Assembly: GCA_020439945.1 (NCBI GenBank)
Contig: JAGRPB010000012.1
Coordinates: 1 to 55,900 of the forward strand
Source of the DNA: Verrucomicrobiia bacterium
GTDB taxonomy: Bacteria; Verrucomicrobiota; Verrucomicrobiia; Verrucomicrobiales; DEV007
Direction of reading: 5' to 3'
DNA length: 55,900 nt
A program made the translations under genes and the position numbers. This document shows, one piece after another, positions 17,384 through 26,843 of this stretch (positions are counted from its first letter, which is position 1; each line of letters begins with the position of its first letter). The notes beneath the pieces were generated by a model that did no database searches, was not told the origin of the DNA, and worked only from the letters and a program-made list of their open reading frames with translations.

Positions 17384-20300
17384 ATGAACACACAGACAGG
17401 CGTCACGCCTCGTCCCCGCGGCGAGGCGAACCGAATCGTAGTCTTTTCCGGACCAGCCGTTTGCGCGGCGATCCTCGCGATCGCCTGGACCGGAATGCCG
17501 TCGTTTTCTTCGGCCCAGGAGGAAAACCCGGCTTTGCCCGATCCCGCTCCCCTGACGCCGAAGTCCGACGCCTTTCGCCTGCTCGCCCAGTCACAGCGTG
17601 CCGCCGCCGAAGGACAGCGCGCGCCTTCCGCGGACGCCCCCTCTTCGGCAACCGAGGCGGCCGGTGACGCGAAAGACGCGCCCGCCAAAGACGGCGACGA
17701 CAAAACCCCGAGCCCGACCGCCGATGCCGCCAACGGCGACGCGGCGGCGCCTGCACCCGCGCCGGCTCCCGATGCGGCAGCCGCACCGGCCGACGGCGAT
17801 GCCAACGACGCGCTGAACGCCCTGGCGGAGATGGCCGAAGAAGCGAAGGCCGCGGACACGAGTGCGGCGCCGGCGGCCGATGGTGACAATGCCAATCCGG
17901 CGCCGAACGCGGACGCGAATGCCAATCCCACGACTCCCGCCCCGAACGCGCCGGACGGCGCCGCCACACCTCAACCCGGCGATGGCGCGGGTCGTCGACC
18001 GGGCGGATTCGGTGGCCGGGGTGGATTTGGTCCCACCGGCGGCGGCGGCGCGGAGAGCCAGACCGGCCTGGTGCGCGGACCGAGCGGACGCGTCACCCTG
18101 CAGTTCCCCCTGAATCCGGTGTCCGATTTGCTGAATATCTACGAGCGCCTCATCAACAAGACGATCGTCAAGGACACCACCGTTTTCGACGGCCCGCAGG
18201 TGAGCCTGGTGACGCCTTCGGACGTCAGCGTCGACGAAGCGGTGCACCTGATCGAGGCGACGCTGCTGGTGAATGGCTACGTGATTGTCGCCGAGCCCGA
18301 TGCCGAGAGCGTGAAGGTGCTTTTCGGTGGACAACGCCAGGGCGGCCAAAGCGCGTCATTCAGCGAGGGCGTGGTGGTTTACACCGGTGACGACACGCTG
18401 CCGGCCGGCGAGACCCTGATCGGCTATTTCATGAAGTTGGACTACATCTCGCCGGAGACGGCGGCAACGTTGTTCGGCAATCACGTGGTCCTCAATGAAT
18501 TCGGGCGGATCACCCCGGTGACGACTCCCAGCGGCCTGCTGATTACCGAAAGCAGCAGCATCATCCGGCAATTGATCCAGCTGAAGCAAATCATCGATGT
18601 CGCGGCTGATGAGGCGCCCCTGCTGACCGAGTTCGTGAAACTCGAATACGCCGAGGCCAACATCGTCGCCCAGATCATCCAGGCAGCCATGGACGCGCGG
18701 ATGGAGGAACGGCAGCGACAGAGCGACAGTGGACGCACCATTTCGGGCCAGCGGAGCAACCAGGGCGGTGGCGACAACAACAACTCCAACAATTCCCGCA
18801 GCCAACCCACTCAAACCCAGATCGTTCGAACCTCCAACGGTCCCGTCGTGGTGAACAACGCTGACGCCAACACCGGCATCGGTACCGCGGACATGCCGGC
18901 GGCCCAGTTGATTCCCGATGATCGCCTCAACCGCATCATGGTGGTGGCCGCGCCGACCGATCTCGCCTACGTGCTCGATTTGATCAAGGAATTCGACCAA
19001 CCGCTGTCCACGCCCGACCCGATGGAACGACCGCTGAACTACGTGAAGGCGAACGACATCCTGCCCGTCATCGTTGACGTGCTCCAGGATACCGGCACCG
19101 GGCAGACCCAGTTGCCCGGCGGTCGCCAGATCGATACCCGGCCAACTCCGGTCACTTCCTCGCAGTTGGCCACCCTGACGGGAGTCAACCGAACCCAGAA
19201 CCAGCAGAACCGGAACACCCAGACGAACACCAGCACGGACACCCTGGGAGAACGCCCCGACCAGATCGCCTTTCCCATCGACGAAGTCGCTCCCATTTCC
19301 GTGCTCGTCGGGAAGACCCGCCTCATCGCCGATCGCCAGAGCAATGCCATCATCGTGATCGGTTCGGCCGAAAACCAGCAGATCGTCCTCGACATCATCG
19401 ATCGCCTCGATCGCCGGCCGATGCAGGTCTACCTCGCCACCGTGATCGGCGAGCTGTCGCTCAGTGACGACGTCGAGTTCGGCATCGATTACCTCCAGAA
19501 ATTCGTCCAGTTCAGCGGTGACAACCCGGCCGATGGCGGCATCGCCAGCAGCCTGATCAATTCCCGCGACGACATCCTCGGCCTCAACGGCGCCGCCGGA
19601 AACATCGCCGACCTGCGCGACAACATCATCACCACGCCCTTCGGCCCGGCCAGCGGACTCAACGTCTACGGCCAGATCGGAGAGTCGCTCGACGTCATCG
19701 TCACCGCGCTTCAGCAAAACACGAATTTCAAGGTGCTGTCGCGACCGGTGGTTTACACCCAGAACGGCAAGCGGGCGGAGATCACCAGCGGCCAGGAAGT
19801 GCCCTACCCCGAAAGCTCGCTCAGCGACACCACCAACGTGAATTCGGTTCGTTCCACGGTCGCCTACAAGGACGTGGTGTTGAAACTCGAGGTGCTTCCC
19901 ACCATCAACGAGGACAACGAGGTCACTCTCGACATCGTCCAAGTGAATGACCGCGTGGTGGGTCAGCAATTGGTCGACCAGAACCTGATTCCCGTCATCG
20001 GGAAACAGGAACTGAACACCACCGTCACCATCCCGAATCATTCGACCATCGTTCTCGGCGGACTGATCTCCGAGACCGACGACAAGTCCGACGCCGGGGT
20101 CCCCTTCCTGAAAAACATCCCCCTCGTCGGCAACGCGGTGAAGAATACCGCCAAATCGAAAACGCGCTCGGAGCTGATGATTTTCCTCCAACCCATCGTG
20201 GTGCGGGAAGACGAAGATGCCTTCACCGCCAGCTATGATGAAGACGTGCGTTCCCACATCGGCGAAGACGCCGCTCGCGCCTTTCCCGAACCCGGGGTGC

Positions 20301-20488
20301 CCACGATGCAGTATGAGGCCGATGAACAGGAGCAGGCCGAACGCATCGAGAAACGTGGATTTCTCGGCCGGATCGGCCGCGGGATCTTTGGCGAAAAGGA
20401 ACATGGGCGCGGTCGTCCCGTCCTGATCACCCCCGTGGAAGAGGATACCTCCGTGCCCTCGGCGCCTCCGAAGAAATTGAAACGCTGA
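17384..20488 (+). CDS. gspD: GspD/PilQ-type outer-membrane secretin
   Basis: A 1034-residue secretin that would form the outer-membrane gate of a type II secretion or type IV pilus machine. An N-terminal hydrophobic segment (about 25-40) is followed by an alanine/proline/aspartate-rich linker to about residue 225. The N0 domain starts at VTLQFPLNPVSDLLNIYERL, followed by N1-N3 KH-like repeats (LLTEFVKLEYAEANIVAQII; LNRIMVVAAPTDLAYVLDLI; SNAIIVIGSAENQQIVLDII). The C-terminal pore domain (about 750-950) has the hallmark VPFLKNIPLVGNAVKN, with GQEVPYP and TIPNHSTIVLGGLISE. A charged tail follows. Only a GspC/PilP-like gene is adjacent; no GspE, F or G is in view, so the rest of the system must be elsewhere. 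Confidence 0.92.
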   Translation: MNTQTGVTPRPRGEANRIVVFSGPAVCAAILAIAWTGMPSFSSAQEENPALPDPAPLTPKSDAFRLLAQSQRAAAEGQRAPSADAPSSATEAAGDAKDAPAKDGDDKTPSPTADAANGDAAAPAPAPAPDAAAAPADGDANDALNALAEMAEEAKAADTSAAPAADGDNANPAPNADANANPTTPAPNAPDGAATPQPGDGAGRRPGGFGGRGGFGPTGGGGAESQTGLVRGPSGRVTLQFPLNPVSDLLNIYERLINKTIVKDTTVFDGPQVSLVTPSDVSVDEAVHLIEATLLVNGYVIVAEPDAESVKVLFGGQRQGGQSASFSEGVVVYTGDDTLPAGETLIGYFMKLDYISPETAATLFGNHVVLNEFGRITPVTTPSGLLITESSSIIRQLIQLKQIIDVAADEAPLLTEFVKLEYAEANIVAQIIQAAMDARMEERQRQSDSGRTISGQRSNQGGGDNNNSNNSRSQPTQTQIVRTSNGPVVVNNADANTGIGTADMPAAQLIPDDRLNRIMVVAAPTDLAYVLDLIKEFDQPLSTPDPMERPLNYVKANDILPVIVDVLQDTGTGQTQLPGGRQIDTRPTPVTSSQLATLTGVNRTQNQQNRNTQTNTSTDTLGERPDQIAFPIDEVAPISVLVGKTRLIADRQSNAIIVIGSAENQQIVLDIIDRLDRRPMQVYLATVIGELSLSDDVEFGIDYLQKFVQFSGDNPADGGIASSLINSRDDILGLNGAAGNIADLRDNIITTPFGPASGLNVYGQIGESLDVIVTALQQNTNFKVLSRPVVYTQNGKRAEITSGQEVPYPESSLSDTTNVNSVRSTVAYKDVVLKLEVLPTINEDNEVTLDIVQVNDRVVGQQLVDQNLIPVIGKQELNTTVTIPNHSTIVLGGLISETDDKSDAGVPFLKNIPLVGNAVKNTAKSKTRSELMIFLQPIVVREDEDAFTASYDEDVRSHIGEDAARAFPEPGVPTMQYEADEQEQAERIEKRGFLGRIGRGIFGEKEHGRGRPVLITPVEEDTSVPSAPPKKLKR

Positions 20489-20575
20489 GGTTTTCGAGTC
20501 CCACCACGGAGAGATCGCGTCGGTTGCGCGCGTTTCGGAAGATGCGATGATGGCGCCGAATCGCCCCATCAAAGT

Positions 20576-21874
20576 ATGCCAACCCATTCTCTTTCCCCGC
20601 TACTTGTCGCGCTGATCGCGCCGATTCTACTCGGTTCGGTCGCTGACTCGATTGCCGCCGGCGACTCTCCGATCTGGGATCTTGAGGGGCTCGAAAAAGC
20701 CCCCGAATTCCGTTGGCTCGACGACCAGTCACCGATTCGCTCGCTCCTTTATCAGAGCGAGCCTTACCAGGGGCATCCGACGGAGGTCTTCGCCTTCTAT
20801 GCCAGTCCGGCCACCATCGATCGCAAACACGAAGGAGAGGCCGGAGAGAAGTATCCCGGTGTGGTCCTGATTCACGGCGGCGGCGGCACCGCCTTTGCCG
20901 AGTGGGTTCAACTCTGGGCAAAACGCGGCTATGCGGCCATCGCGATGGATCTCTCCGGTCATCGCCCTCCGGCCCCCGAATTCGACGAAAAGGGCGACCT
21001 GAAACTGCCCGATCGCGGCAACGATCGCGACGCGCGGATTCCGCTCGAGAACGCGGGGCCGGACCAGGGTCACGAGGAAAAGTTTCAATCCATCGGCGGT
21101 GATGTCTCCGATGACTGGCCGAGATTCGCGGTGGCCAGCGCGATTCGCGCGCACTCGCTGCTCCGCTCGTTTCCCGAGGTCGATCCGGATCGCACCGCCG
21201 TGACCGGGATCAGTTGGGGCGGCTACACGACCTGCCTGGTAGCCTCGGTGGATTCACGGTTCAAGGCGGCGGTTCCGGTTTACGGCTGCGGTTTTCTCTT
21301 TGAAGGCGAGTCGGTGCAGAAGAAGTCGATTGACGCTCTCGAGCCCGATCTCCGCAGCGAATGGATTCGCCGCTACGATCCCTCCAGTCACCTCGCGAAA
21401 TGCCAGGTTCCCATCCTGTTCGTCAACGGAAGCCACGACATCCATTACCCGCTGGACAGCTACGAGAAGTGTTTCCAACTGGTGCCGGCGGAAAAACAGA
21501 TGCGGATCGAATTTCGCATGCGACACGGACATTTTCCTGGATGGGCGCCGAAAGAAATCGGGATTTTCATCGACGCCCACTGCCGGGGCGGAAAGCCACT
21601 CCCCCACCCCGGTGAACCAAAGATCGATGACGACGGAAACGTTCGCGTGAAGGTCGAACATCCGTTCCCTCTCAAAGAGGCCACGCTCTATTACACGACC
21701 GAAACCGGTCTGCGCTCAGATCGCGAATGGCAAAAAGTACCGGCCAGGATCGAGGCAGACTCCGTCGTCGCCCCCGCACCTCCGGCGGAAGCCAACACCT
21801 GGTATCTCTCCGTCACCGACGAACGCGACGCCATGGTCAGCACGGAAGTCCAGTTTTCGCCGCCGCTGAAATGA
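20576..21874 (+). CDS. Secreted alpha/beta hydrolase (acetyl-xylan esterase / S9-like)
   Basis: A 432-residue hydrolase with a signal peptide (about residues 1-28). The oxyanion loop is HGGGG (100-104), the nucleophile elbow GISWGG puts the serine at S213, the acid is probably the aspartate of NGSHDIHYP, and the histidine lies in RHGHFPGW. The length and a C-terminal beta domain (about 345-432, ending [11 protein letters not shown]) match PVC and Bacteroidota esterases of the acetyl-xylan esterase/prolyl-oligopeptidase type. Its stop overlaps the ATG of the beta-helix gene (ATGA at 21871), so the two are translationally coupled and probably act on the same polymer. Confidence 0.8.
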   Translation: MPTHSLSPLLVALIAPILLGSVADSIAAGDSPIWDLEGLEKAPEFRWLDDQSPIRSLLYQSEPYQGHPTEVFAFYASPATIDRKHEGEAGEKYPGVVLIHGGGGTAFAEWVQLWAKRGYAAIAMDLSGHRPPAPEFDEKGDLKLPDRGNDRDARIPLENAGPDQGHEEKFQSIGGDVSDDWPRFAVASAIRAHSLLRSFPEVDPDRTAVTGISWGGYTTCLVASVDSRFKAAVPVYGCGFLFEGESVQKKSIDALEPDLRSEWIRRYDPSSHLAKCQVPILFVNGSHDIHYPLDSYEKCFQLVPAEKQMRIEFRMRHGHFPGWAPKEIGIFIDAHCRGGKPLPHPGEPKIDDDGNVRVKVEHPFPLKEATLYYTTETGLRSDREWQKVPARIEADSVVAPAPPAEANTWYLSVTDERDAMVSTEVQFSPPLK

Positions 21875-24513
21875 TCCGACTGCGCTCGTCCGCCAAGGAC
21901 CGTCGGGTGCGGGAAGGATTGGCGTTTCTTCTGGGCGCCGCCGGATTCGTCAACGTGGCGACTGCCGAGATCGTTCTGGAAGTTTCTCCCGCCGGTCCCA
22001 TCCACTCGATCACCGAGGCCCGGGATGAGATCAGGAAACGGGATCCGAAGGAACCCGTCCGGGTGGTGATCGCCGATGGGGTCTACCCGATCAGCGAAGC
22101 CATTGCCTTCGCGCCCGAGGACTCCGGAACCGTTGACCGCCCGATCGTTTACGAAGCAGCGAAGGGAGCCCAACCGGTCGTCTCAGGCGGTCGGTCGCTC
22201 CCGAAATTCAAGGCCGGCACCGACGGCTTCTGGACGACGCAAGTCGATGCGGAATGGAAATTCGAACAACTCTGGGTCAATGGCGAACGCGCCATCCGCG
22301 CCCGCGAACCGGACGAATTCTTTTTCTACCTGCGCAACGGCCGGGAAACGATCGGCCGGACCGAAGGACCGAATCCAAAACGCATCGCCCGACAGACTTT
22401 GTATGCCGATCCCGCCGACTTGTCGTCCCTGGCCGGAATCAGTGATGCGGAACGCTCGCAGGCGCAGGCGCTTTTCTTTCACAAGTGGGACAACACCCGG
22501 AAATTCCTCGACGGCGTTGAGGTGAAGACGGGCAAACTGCTCACCTCCGGGCGCGATATGAAGAAGTGGAACCCCTTGACGCGGAACACGGCCTACGTGC
22601 TGGAAAACTACCGCGCCGCGCTCGACCAACCGGGCGAGTGGTTCCTCGATGACAAGGGAACGGTTTTCTACCGCCCGCGACCGGGAGAGACGGTGGAAAA
22701 GACCGAAGCCATCGCACCCGTGGCAGAGAAACTGCTCGTTCTGGCAGGCGATCCGGGAGCGGGCAAATTTGTGGAACACCTGACCTTTCGCGGCCTCGCC
22801 TTTCGCCACACCGGCTGGCGGACGCCGCCCTCGGGATTCGAACCCATGCAGGCCGCCGCCTCGATCGAAGCCGCCATCCAGGTCGACGGCGCCCGGCAGA
22901 TCGTTTTCGAAAACTGCGAGATCGGTCACGTCGGCACCTACGGCCTCTGGTTTCGCAAGGGCTGCCGGGACTGCCGCGTCTCGCATTGCGACATCCACGA
23001 TCTCGGCGCCGGCGGCGTCCGCATCGGCGAAACCGGCATCGCTTCCAACGAACTGGAGCGCACCAGTCACCTCATCGTGGACAACAATTTCATCCGTCAC
23101 GGTGGCCGAACCTTTCCCTGCGCGGTCGGGGTCTGGATCGGACAGGCCGGAGACAACCAGGTGACCCACAACGAAATCGCCGATCTCTACTACAGCGGCA
23201 TCTCGGTCGGATGGCGTTGGGGCTACTCCGACAGTCTCGCGGCGCGAAACCGGATCGAGTACAACCACATTCATCACCTCGGCTGGGGCTGGCTCAGCGA
23301 CATGGGCGGGGTCTACACGCTGGGGCCTTCGCCGGGAACCACGGTCAGTCACAACGTGATCCATGACGTGCTCTCGTGGAGCTACGGCGGCTGGGGCCTC
23401 TACAATGACGAAGGCAGTTCCGACATCGTGATGGAAAACAACCTCGTCCACCACACCAAATCCGGCGGCTACCACCAGCACTATGGAAAGGAGAACGTGA
23501 TCCGGAACAACCTCTTCGCCTTCTCCCGCGAATACCAACTGAAGCGAAGCCGCGTCGAGGATCACCTGTCCTTCACTTTCTCACGCAACGTGGTCATCTG
23601 GGAAACCGGCGAATTGTTTCACGGCCACTGGGACGATGACCAGGTGAAGCTCGATCACAACATCTACTGGCGAACCGACGGCGAGCCGATCGATTTCGGC
23701 GGGAAGACCTTCGAGCAATGGCAGGCCGACGGGAAGGACGGGGGATCGATCGTGGCCGATCCGTTGTTCGTCGATGCCGGGAGCGGCGATTTTCATTTTC
23801 GCGAGAATTCACCGATCGGGAAAACCGGGTTCAAGGTTTTCGACTACGGGAAAGCCGGCGTTTACGGCGATCCGACATGGGTATCCAAAGCAAAGGCCAT
23901 GAAGCTGCCCGCGATGAAGGATCCGCCGGCGACCCCGTTGCTGACCCTCTTTGAAGACTTCGAGGCGGGAGAACTGCCGGTGGCCACTTCGATCAGCCAG
24001 GACCCGGAAAGCGGTGGCATCCAGGTGGTGGAAACGCCTTCCGCGAAATCGGGTTCTCGCGCCCTGCGGTTCACGGATTCTCCGAAACAAACGAAGCGCT
24101 ACTTTCCCATGCTGGTGATCTCGCCGGAGCATCCCGACGGCGTCACGCGCTGCGCCTTTTCGATCAAGCTCGGTCCGGGAGCGATCTTTCAGCACGAGTG
24201 GCGGGATGATTCCAACCCCTATCGAGTCGGCCCGACCATCTGGATTGAGAAAGGCAAGCTGAAAGCCAACGGGAAAGAGTTGCTCGCCCTTCCGGAGAAC
24301 GAGTGGATCGATCTGGAGATTGCAGCTCCGCTCGGCGAAGCGGCCGGGGCTTGGACGCTGTCGGTTACCCTCCCCGGATCGGAGCCGAAACGCTTCGAGA
24401 ATCTGAAATGCGCCCACGACGACTGGCACAAGCTCGACTGGCTTGGTTTCATCAGCCAGGCCGAGACGGAGACCGAGGTCTGGATTGACGATCTGGAACT
24501 GACCCGCCAATAA
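21871..24513 (+). CDS. Secreted right-handed parallel beta-helix protein (polysaccharide lyase/glycosidase-like)
   Basis: The ATG at 21871 overlaps the esterase stop and gives 880 residues with an N-terminal hydrophobic signal ([18 protein letters not shown]). The opening [17 protein letters not shown]...[14 protein letters not shown] is the entrance of the beta-helix fold seen in pectate-lyase-like and GH110-like enzymes. Central repeats rich in isolated asparagines follow ([40 protein letters not shown]; about 340-600). The last 200 residues (from about 685) form a jelly-roll-like domain with [10 protein letters not shown]. Substrate cannot be named; coupling to an esterase suggests an acylated polysaccharide. 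A longer frame from 21727 exists but would bury the signal peptide. Confidence 0.8.
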   Translation: MIRLRSSAKDRRVREGLAFLLGAAGFVNVATAEIVLEVSPAGPIHSITEARDEIRKRDPKEPVRVVIADGVYPISEAIAFAPEDSGTVDRPIVYEAAKGAQPVVSGGRSLPKFKAGTDGFWTTQVDAEWKFEQLWVNGERAIRAREPDEFFFYLRNGRETIGRTEGPNPKRIARQTLYADPADLSSLAGISDAERSQAQALFFHKWDNTRKFLDGVEVKTGKLLTSGRDMKKWNPLTRNTAYVLENYRAALDQPGEWFLDDKGTVFYRPRPGETVEKTEAIAPVAEKLLVLAGDPGAGKFVEHLTFRGLAFRHTGWRTPPSGFEPMQAAASIEAAIQVDGARQIVFENCEIGHVGTYGLWFRKGCRDCRVSHCDIHDLGAGGVRIGETGIASNELERTSHLIVDNNFIRHGGRTFPCAVGVWIGQAGDNQVTHNEIADLYYSGISVGWRWGYSDSLAARNRIEYNHIHHLGWGWLSDMGGVYTLGPSPGTTVSHNVIHDVLSWSYGGWGLYNDEGSSDIVMENNLVHHTKSGGYHQHYGKENVIRNNLFAFSREYQLKRSRVEDHLSFTFSRNVVIWETGELFHGHWDDDQVKLDHNIYWRTDGEPIDFGGKTFEQWQADGKDGGSIVADPLFVDAGSGDFHFRENSPIGKTGFKVFDYGKAGVYGDPTWVSKAKAMKLPAMKDPPATPLLTLFEDFEAGELPVATSISQDPESGGIQVVETPSAKSGSRALRFTDSPKQTKRYFPMLVISPEHPDGVTRCAFSIKLGPGAIFQHEWRDDSNPYRVGPTIWIEKGKLKANGKELLALPENEWIDLEIAAPLGEAAGAWTLSVTLPGSEPKRFENLKCAHDDWHKLDWLGFISQAETETEVWIDDLELTRQ

Positions 24514-24515
24514 AA

Positions 24516-24634
24516 ACGGACGTCGAACCTCCGTGTCCGTCCCAGAATCCAACCTGTCTGGGAATGATCCCGCAATCGGTGAAGATTCCCCATGAATGCA
24601 GGAATCGAATTGGGCGGACACGGAGGTCCGCCGT
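24516..24634. repeat. Family D repeat: inverted hairpin pair filling a convergent intergenic gap
   Basis: The right hairpin is GGCGGAC / GTCCGCC with loop ACGGAG (24613-24632). The left, inverted and partly decayed, is ACGGAC / GTCCGT (24516-24540) and contains the shared core in reverse orientation. Between them lie two more short hairpins, CCCAG/CTGGG (24541-24562) and GATTCC/GGAATC around 24584-24606. The block almost exactly fills the space between the convergent genes ending at 24513 and 24643 and may act as a bidirectional transcription end. Confidence 0.65.
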
Positions 24635-24642
24635 CCAAATAG

Positions 24643-26109
24643 CTATTTCTCCGCCCTGAAATCGTAACAGATGATTCGCGGCGGCGTGTTGTCGAGCATG
24701 TTCGGCTCGTGTTGGGCGATGTAGAGCAGCCCGTGATAGACGACCGGTAGCGACCAGGTGGACTGAGCCAGGAAAAGCTGGGTGCGGTCCTTGATCTCCA
24801 CGCCCTGCGGCGAGAGATCGAGCATGGCCAACGTGCCCAGTTCGCTCAGCGCCCAACTCCGGCCATCCGCCTGCAGGATGCTGCCGCGGAAAAAACGCAG
24901 TTTGTAACCGCGCCCGCCCGACATCTCGAATTCCCACTCGGGATCTTCACGCCACATTTCCTGACCGGTCTTGACGTCGTAGCAGGCCAGCCACGCGTCC
25001 GGTTCGTTGCGGCCGCGAAAGGCATAGAGGCAGCCGTCTTTCACCAGCGGTGTGTTCCAGTGAATGCCGAAATCCGGCGCCTTCCAGACTTCTTTCCACT
25101 TGAGATCCTCCGTCAGTTCGAGCAAAACGCCGCCCTTCACATAACAATCGGAGATGTAGACGCGGTCGTCTCCCACCGCCACCGGGGTGGAACCGTTCAC
25201 CGACTCATACTTGTCGGCGCGCCACGGATAGGCATCGAAGAGTTCGCCGGTATCGGGATCGATGCACAGCAATCCACCGATCGGAGGCTTGGTATCACCG
25301 CCGGCGAACACCAGCAGTCGCGGCTTGCCCCGTAGCGTCTTCACCACGGGAGATGCGTAGCTGGAGCGCCACTCGTGTCGCGTGCCCCAGAGCATTTTTC
25401 CGGTATTCTGATCGAAAGCGGCCACCGAAAGCTGGTCGGCGCCACCCAGGTTGACGATCACCTTTCCGTCGTAGACCAGCGGGCAACTGCCATGACCGAA
25501 GAAGTAGGGAGCGATGTCGAATTCCGCATCCAGGTCACGCTGCCAGAGTTTCGTGCCCGTTTTCAGATCCAGACAGGTCAACACGCTGGTCACGCCGAGC
25601 GTGTACACTTTGCCGGCATTGATCACCGCACTGGCGCGCGGTCCATTGTGGAAACCGTAGCGATCCCGGTACTCGACCGGATAGGCGAACTCCCAGAAAC
25701 GCTTTCCCGTCTCGGGATCCAGGCAATCCACGCGTTCCTCGTCACCGAGGCGATCGAAAAGCACCAGTCGTCCGTCCGCGATCACCGGCGAGGTGTAGCC
25801 GGTGCCCTTTTCCAGTTCCCACACCTTTTTCGGTCCTCCTTCGGGTAAGCCATCGAGCAGCCTGGTTTCCCCCGAGATGGCGTTGTCGTTCGGTCCCAGG
25901 AATCGCGGCCAATCTTCCGTCACCGCGCCTTCCGGCAATGGCTTGGGTGGCGCGTGATAGGTCACCCGATCCCACTCCTTCGCCTCCGGAACAGTCGCGC
26001 TCGCCGGCACTTCGAAAACCTCCGGCGGCTTCGGATCGGAATATTCATCGCCGGGAGCGGAAAGGACGACGGCGAACAGGCAGGCGGGAGTGAGGAACAG
26101 CGCTCTCAT
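24643..26109 (-). CDS. Secreted PQQ-like beta-propeller protein
   Basis: Read on the minus strand from the ATG at 26107-26109: 488 residues with a signal peptide (MRALFLTPACLFAVVLSAPG). It consists of repeated propeller blades of the type DGRLVLFDRLGDEERVDCLDPETGKRFWEF, with tryptophan-docking motifs LWQRDL, MLWGTRH and WREDPEW, as in PQQ-binding-like WD40 proteins abundant in PVC genomes. Such proteins are often sold in annotations as quinoprotein dehydrogenases; I see no clear PQQ or metal ligands, so a scaffold or binding role is equally possible. The frame is open further upstream to 26400, but that part lacks a signal and crosses the hairpin at 26161. Confidence 0.8.
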   Translation of the reverse strand: MRALFLTPACLFAVVLSAPGDEYSDPKPPEVFEVPASATVPEAKEWDRVTYHAPPKPLPEGAVTEDWPRFLGPNDNAISGETRLLDGLPEGGPKKVWELEKGTGYTSPVIADGRLVLFDRLGDEERVDCLDPETGKRFWEFAYPVEYRDRYGFHNGPRASAVINAGKVYTLGVTSVLTCLDLKTGTKLWQRDLDAEFDIAPYFFGHGSCPLVYDGKVIVNLGGADQLSVAAFDQNTGKMLWGTRHEWRSSYASPVVKTLRGKPRLLVFAGGDTKPPIGGLLCIDPDTGELFDAYPWRADKYESVNGSTPVAVGDDRVYISDCYVKGGVLLELTEDLKWKEVWKAPDFGIHWNTPLVKDGCLYAFRGRNEPDAWLACYDVKTGQEMWREDPEWEFEMSGGRGYKLRFFRGSILQADGRSWALSELGTLAMLDLSPQGVEIKDRTQLFLAQSTWSLPVVYHGLLYIAQHEPNMLDNTPPRIICYDFRAEK

Positions 26110-26432
26110 GAGGATTTGAAGCGGCAATAGAACACCAAACCCCGGAAAACGAAAAACAAGAAACCCGCCCCGCGCGAACGCGGGACGGGTTTTTCTCGTT
26201 GTCAGGAGGAACCGCTTGGATGAGGAGCCCCGAGCGAATGTGCCCGGAGCTTCGAATTTTAAGACACCCCCCGCGCGCTCAAAGTCACGGAAATCGGACG
26301 ATTTTTTCCGTTCCGGCAATTCTCGGAAAACTCTCGCCTCGGAAGTGAATTGGTTTACACTGGACAGCCCAATTCGCCCGGACAATCGCCGGAATCTCAA
26401 GACTCACCAGAAATCCATCCCCGAAAACCATC
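26110..26432. other. Divergent intergenic region, 323 bp
   Basis: This lies between the PQQ-propeller gene (minus) and rsfS (plus). It contains a strong GC hairpin with T5 tail at 26161-26195 and otherwise no recognised RNA, repeat or gene. TACACT at 26356-26361 resembles a -10 box for rsfS but has no good -35 partner. Confidence 0.5.
26161..26195 (+). terminator. Intrinsic-terminator-like hairpin between divergent genes
   Basis: AAACCCG-C-CCCGCG (26161-26174) pairs with CGCGGG-A-CGGGTTT around a CGAA loop and is followed by T5 on the plus strand; on the minus strand the tail is TTTCTTGTTTTT. It sits 52 bp upstream of the PQQ gene start and 238 bp upstream of rsfS, so it ends neither gene's message. 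It may end an antisense or small transcript, or act as an attenuator in the PQQ leader. Confidence 0.6.
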
Positions 26433-26828
26433 GTGGCAGAAGCTCTCGAAATCGCCAAAGCCTGCGCCCGCTACGCCGATGACCTGCAAGCGGAAGACAT
26501 TCTCATTCTCGATCTTCGCGGCCTGTCGTCGATCACTGACTACTTCGTGATCTGCACGGGCACCTCGACTCCCCACCTGAAGGCGATCCGTCGAGACGTG
26601 TCCCAAAAAGTGGCCGAAGAACTGGACGAGAAACCGCGCTCGGTCGAAGGCGATCCGGAGAGCCAATGGTTGGTGATCGATTTCGTGAACGTCATCGTCC
26701 ACATCTTCCACCGCGACAAGCGGTCCCACTATGGCATCGAGGATCTGTGGAAAGACGCGCCGCGCGTGTCGCTCGATTTTCTCCCCGAGCCGGCTGGCCG
26801 GGAATCCGGCAAGAACGCCGGAGCGTAG
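26433..26828 (+). CDS. rsfS: Ribosome silencing factor RsfS
   Basis: A 131-residue RsfS/YbeB/Iojap-family protein that binds ribosomal protein uL14 on the 50S subunit and blocks subunit joining during starvation. The full family pattern is present: EDILILDLRGLSSITDYFVICTG (about residues 22-44), then STPHLKAI, GDPESQWLVIDFVNVIVHIF and YGIEDLWKDAP. The start is GTG at 26433. A short tail follows the core. cinA begins 15 bp after the stop, so the two form a small operon, which is unusual company since rsfS is commonly near nadD. Confidence 0.93.
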   Translation: MAEALEIAKACARYADDLQAEDILILDLRGLSSITDYFVICTGTSTPHLKAIRRDVSQKVAEELDEKPRSVEGDPESQWLVIDFVNVIVHIFHRDKRSHYGIEDLWKDAPRVSLDFLPEPAGRESGKNAGA

Positions 26829-26843
26829 TCCGATGCTGCGAAC

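Noticed and set aside
18356..20587. Very long open frame antisense to the secretin (743 codons)
   Set aside because: Its composition is the mirror of a GC-rich gene with strong third-position bias. The plus-strand secretin has full domain evidence; the antisense peptide has none.
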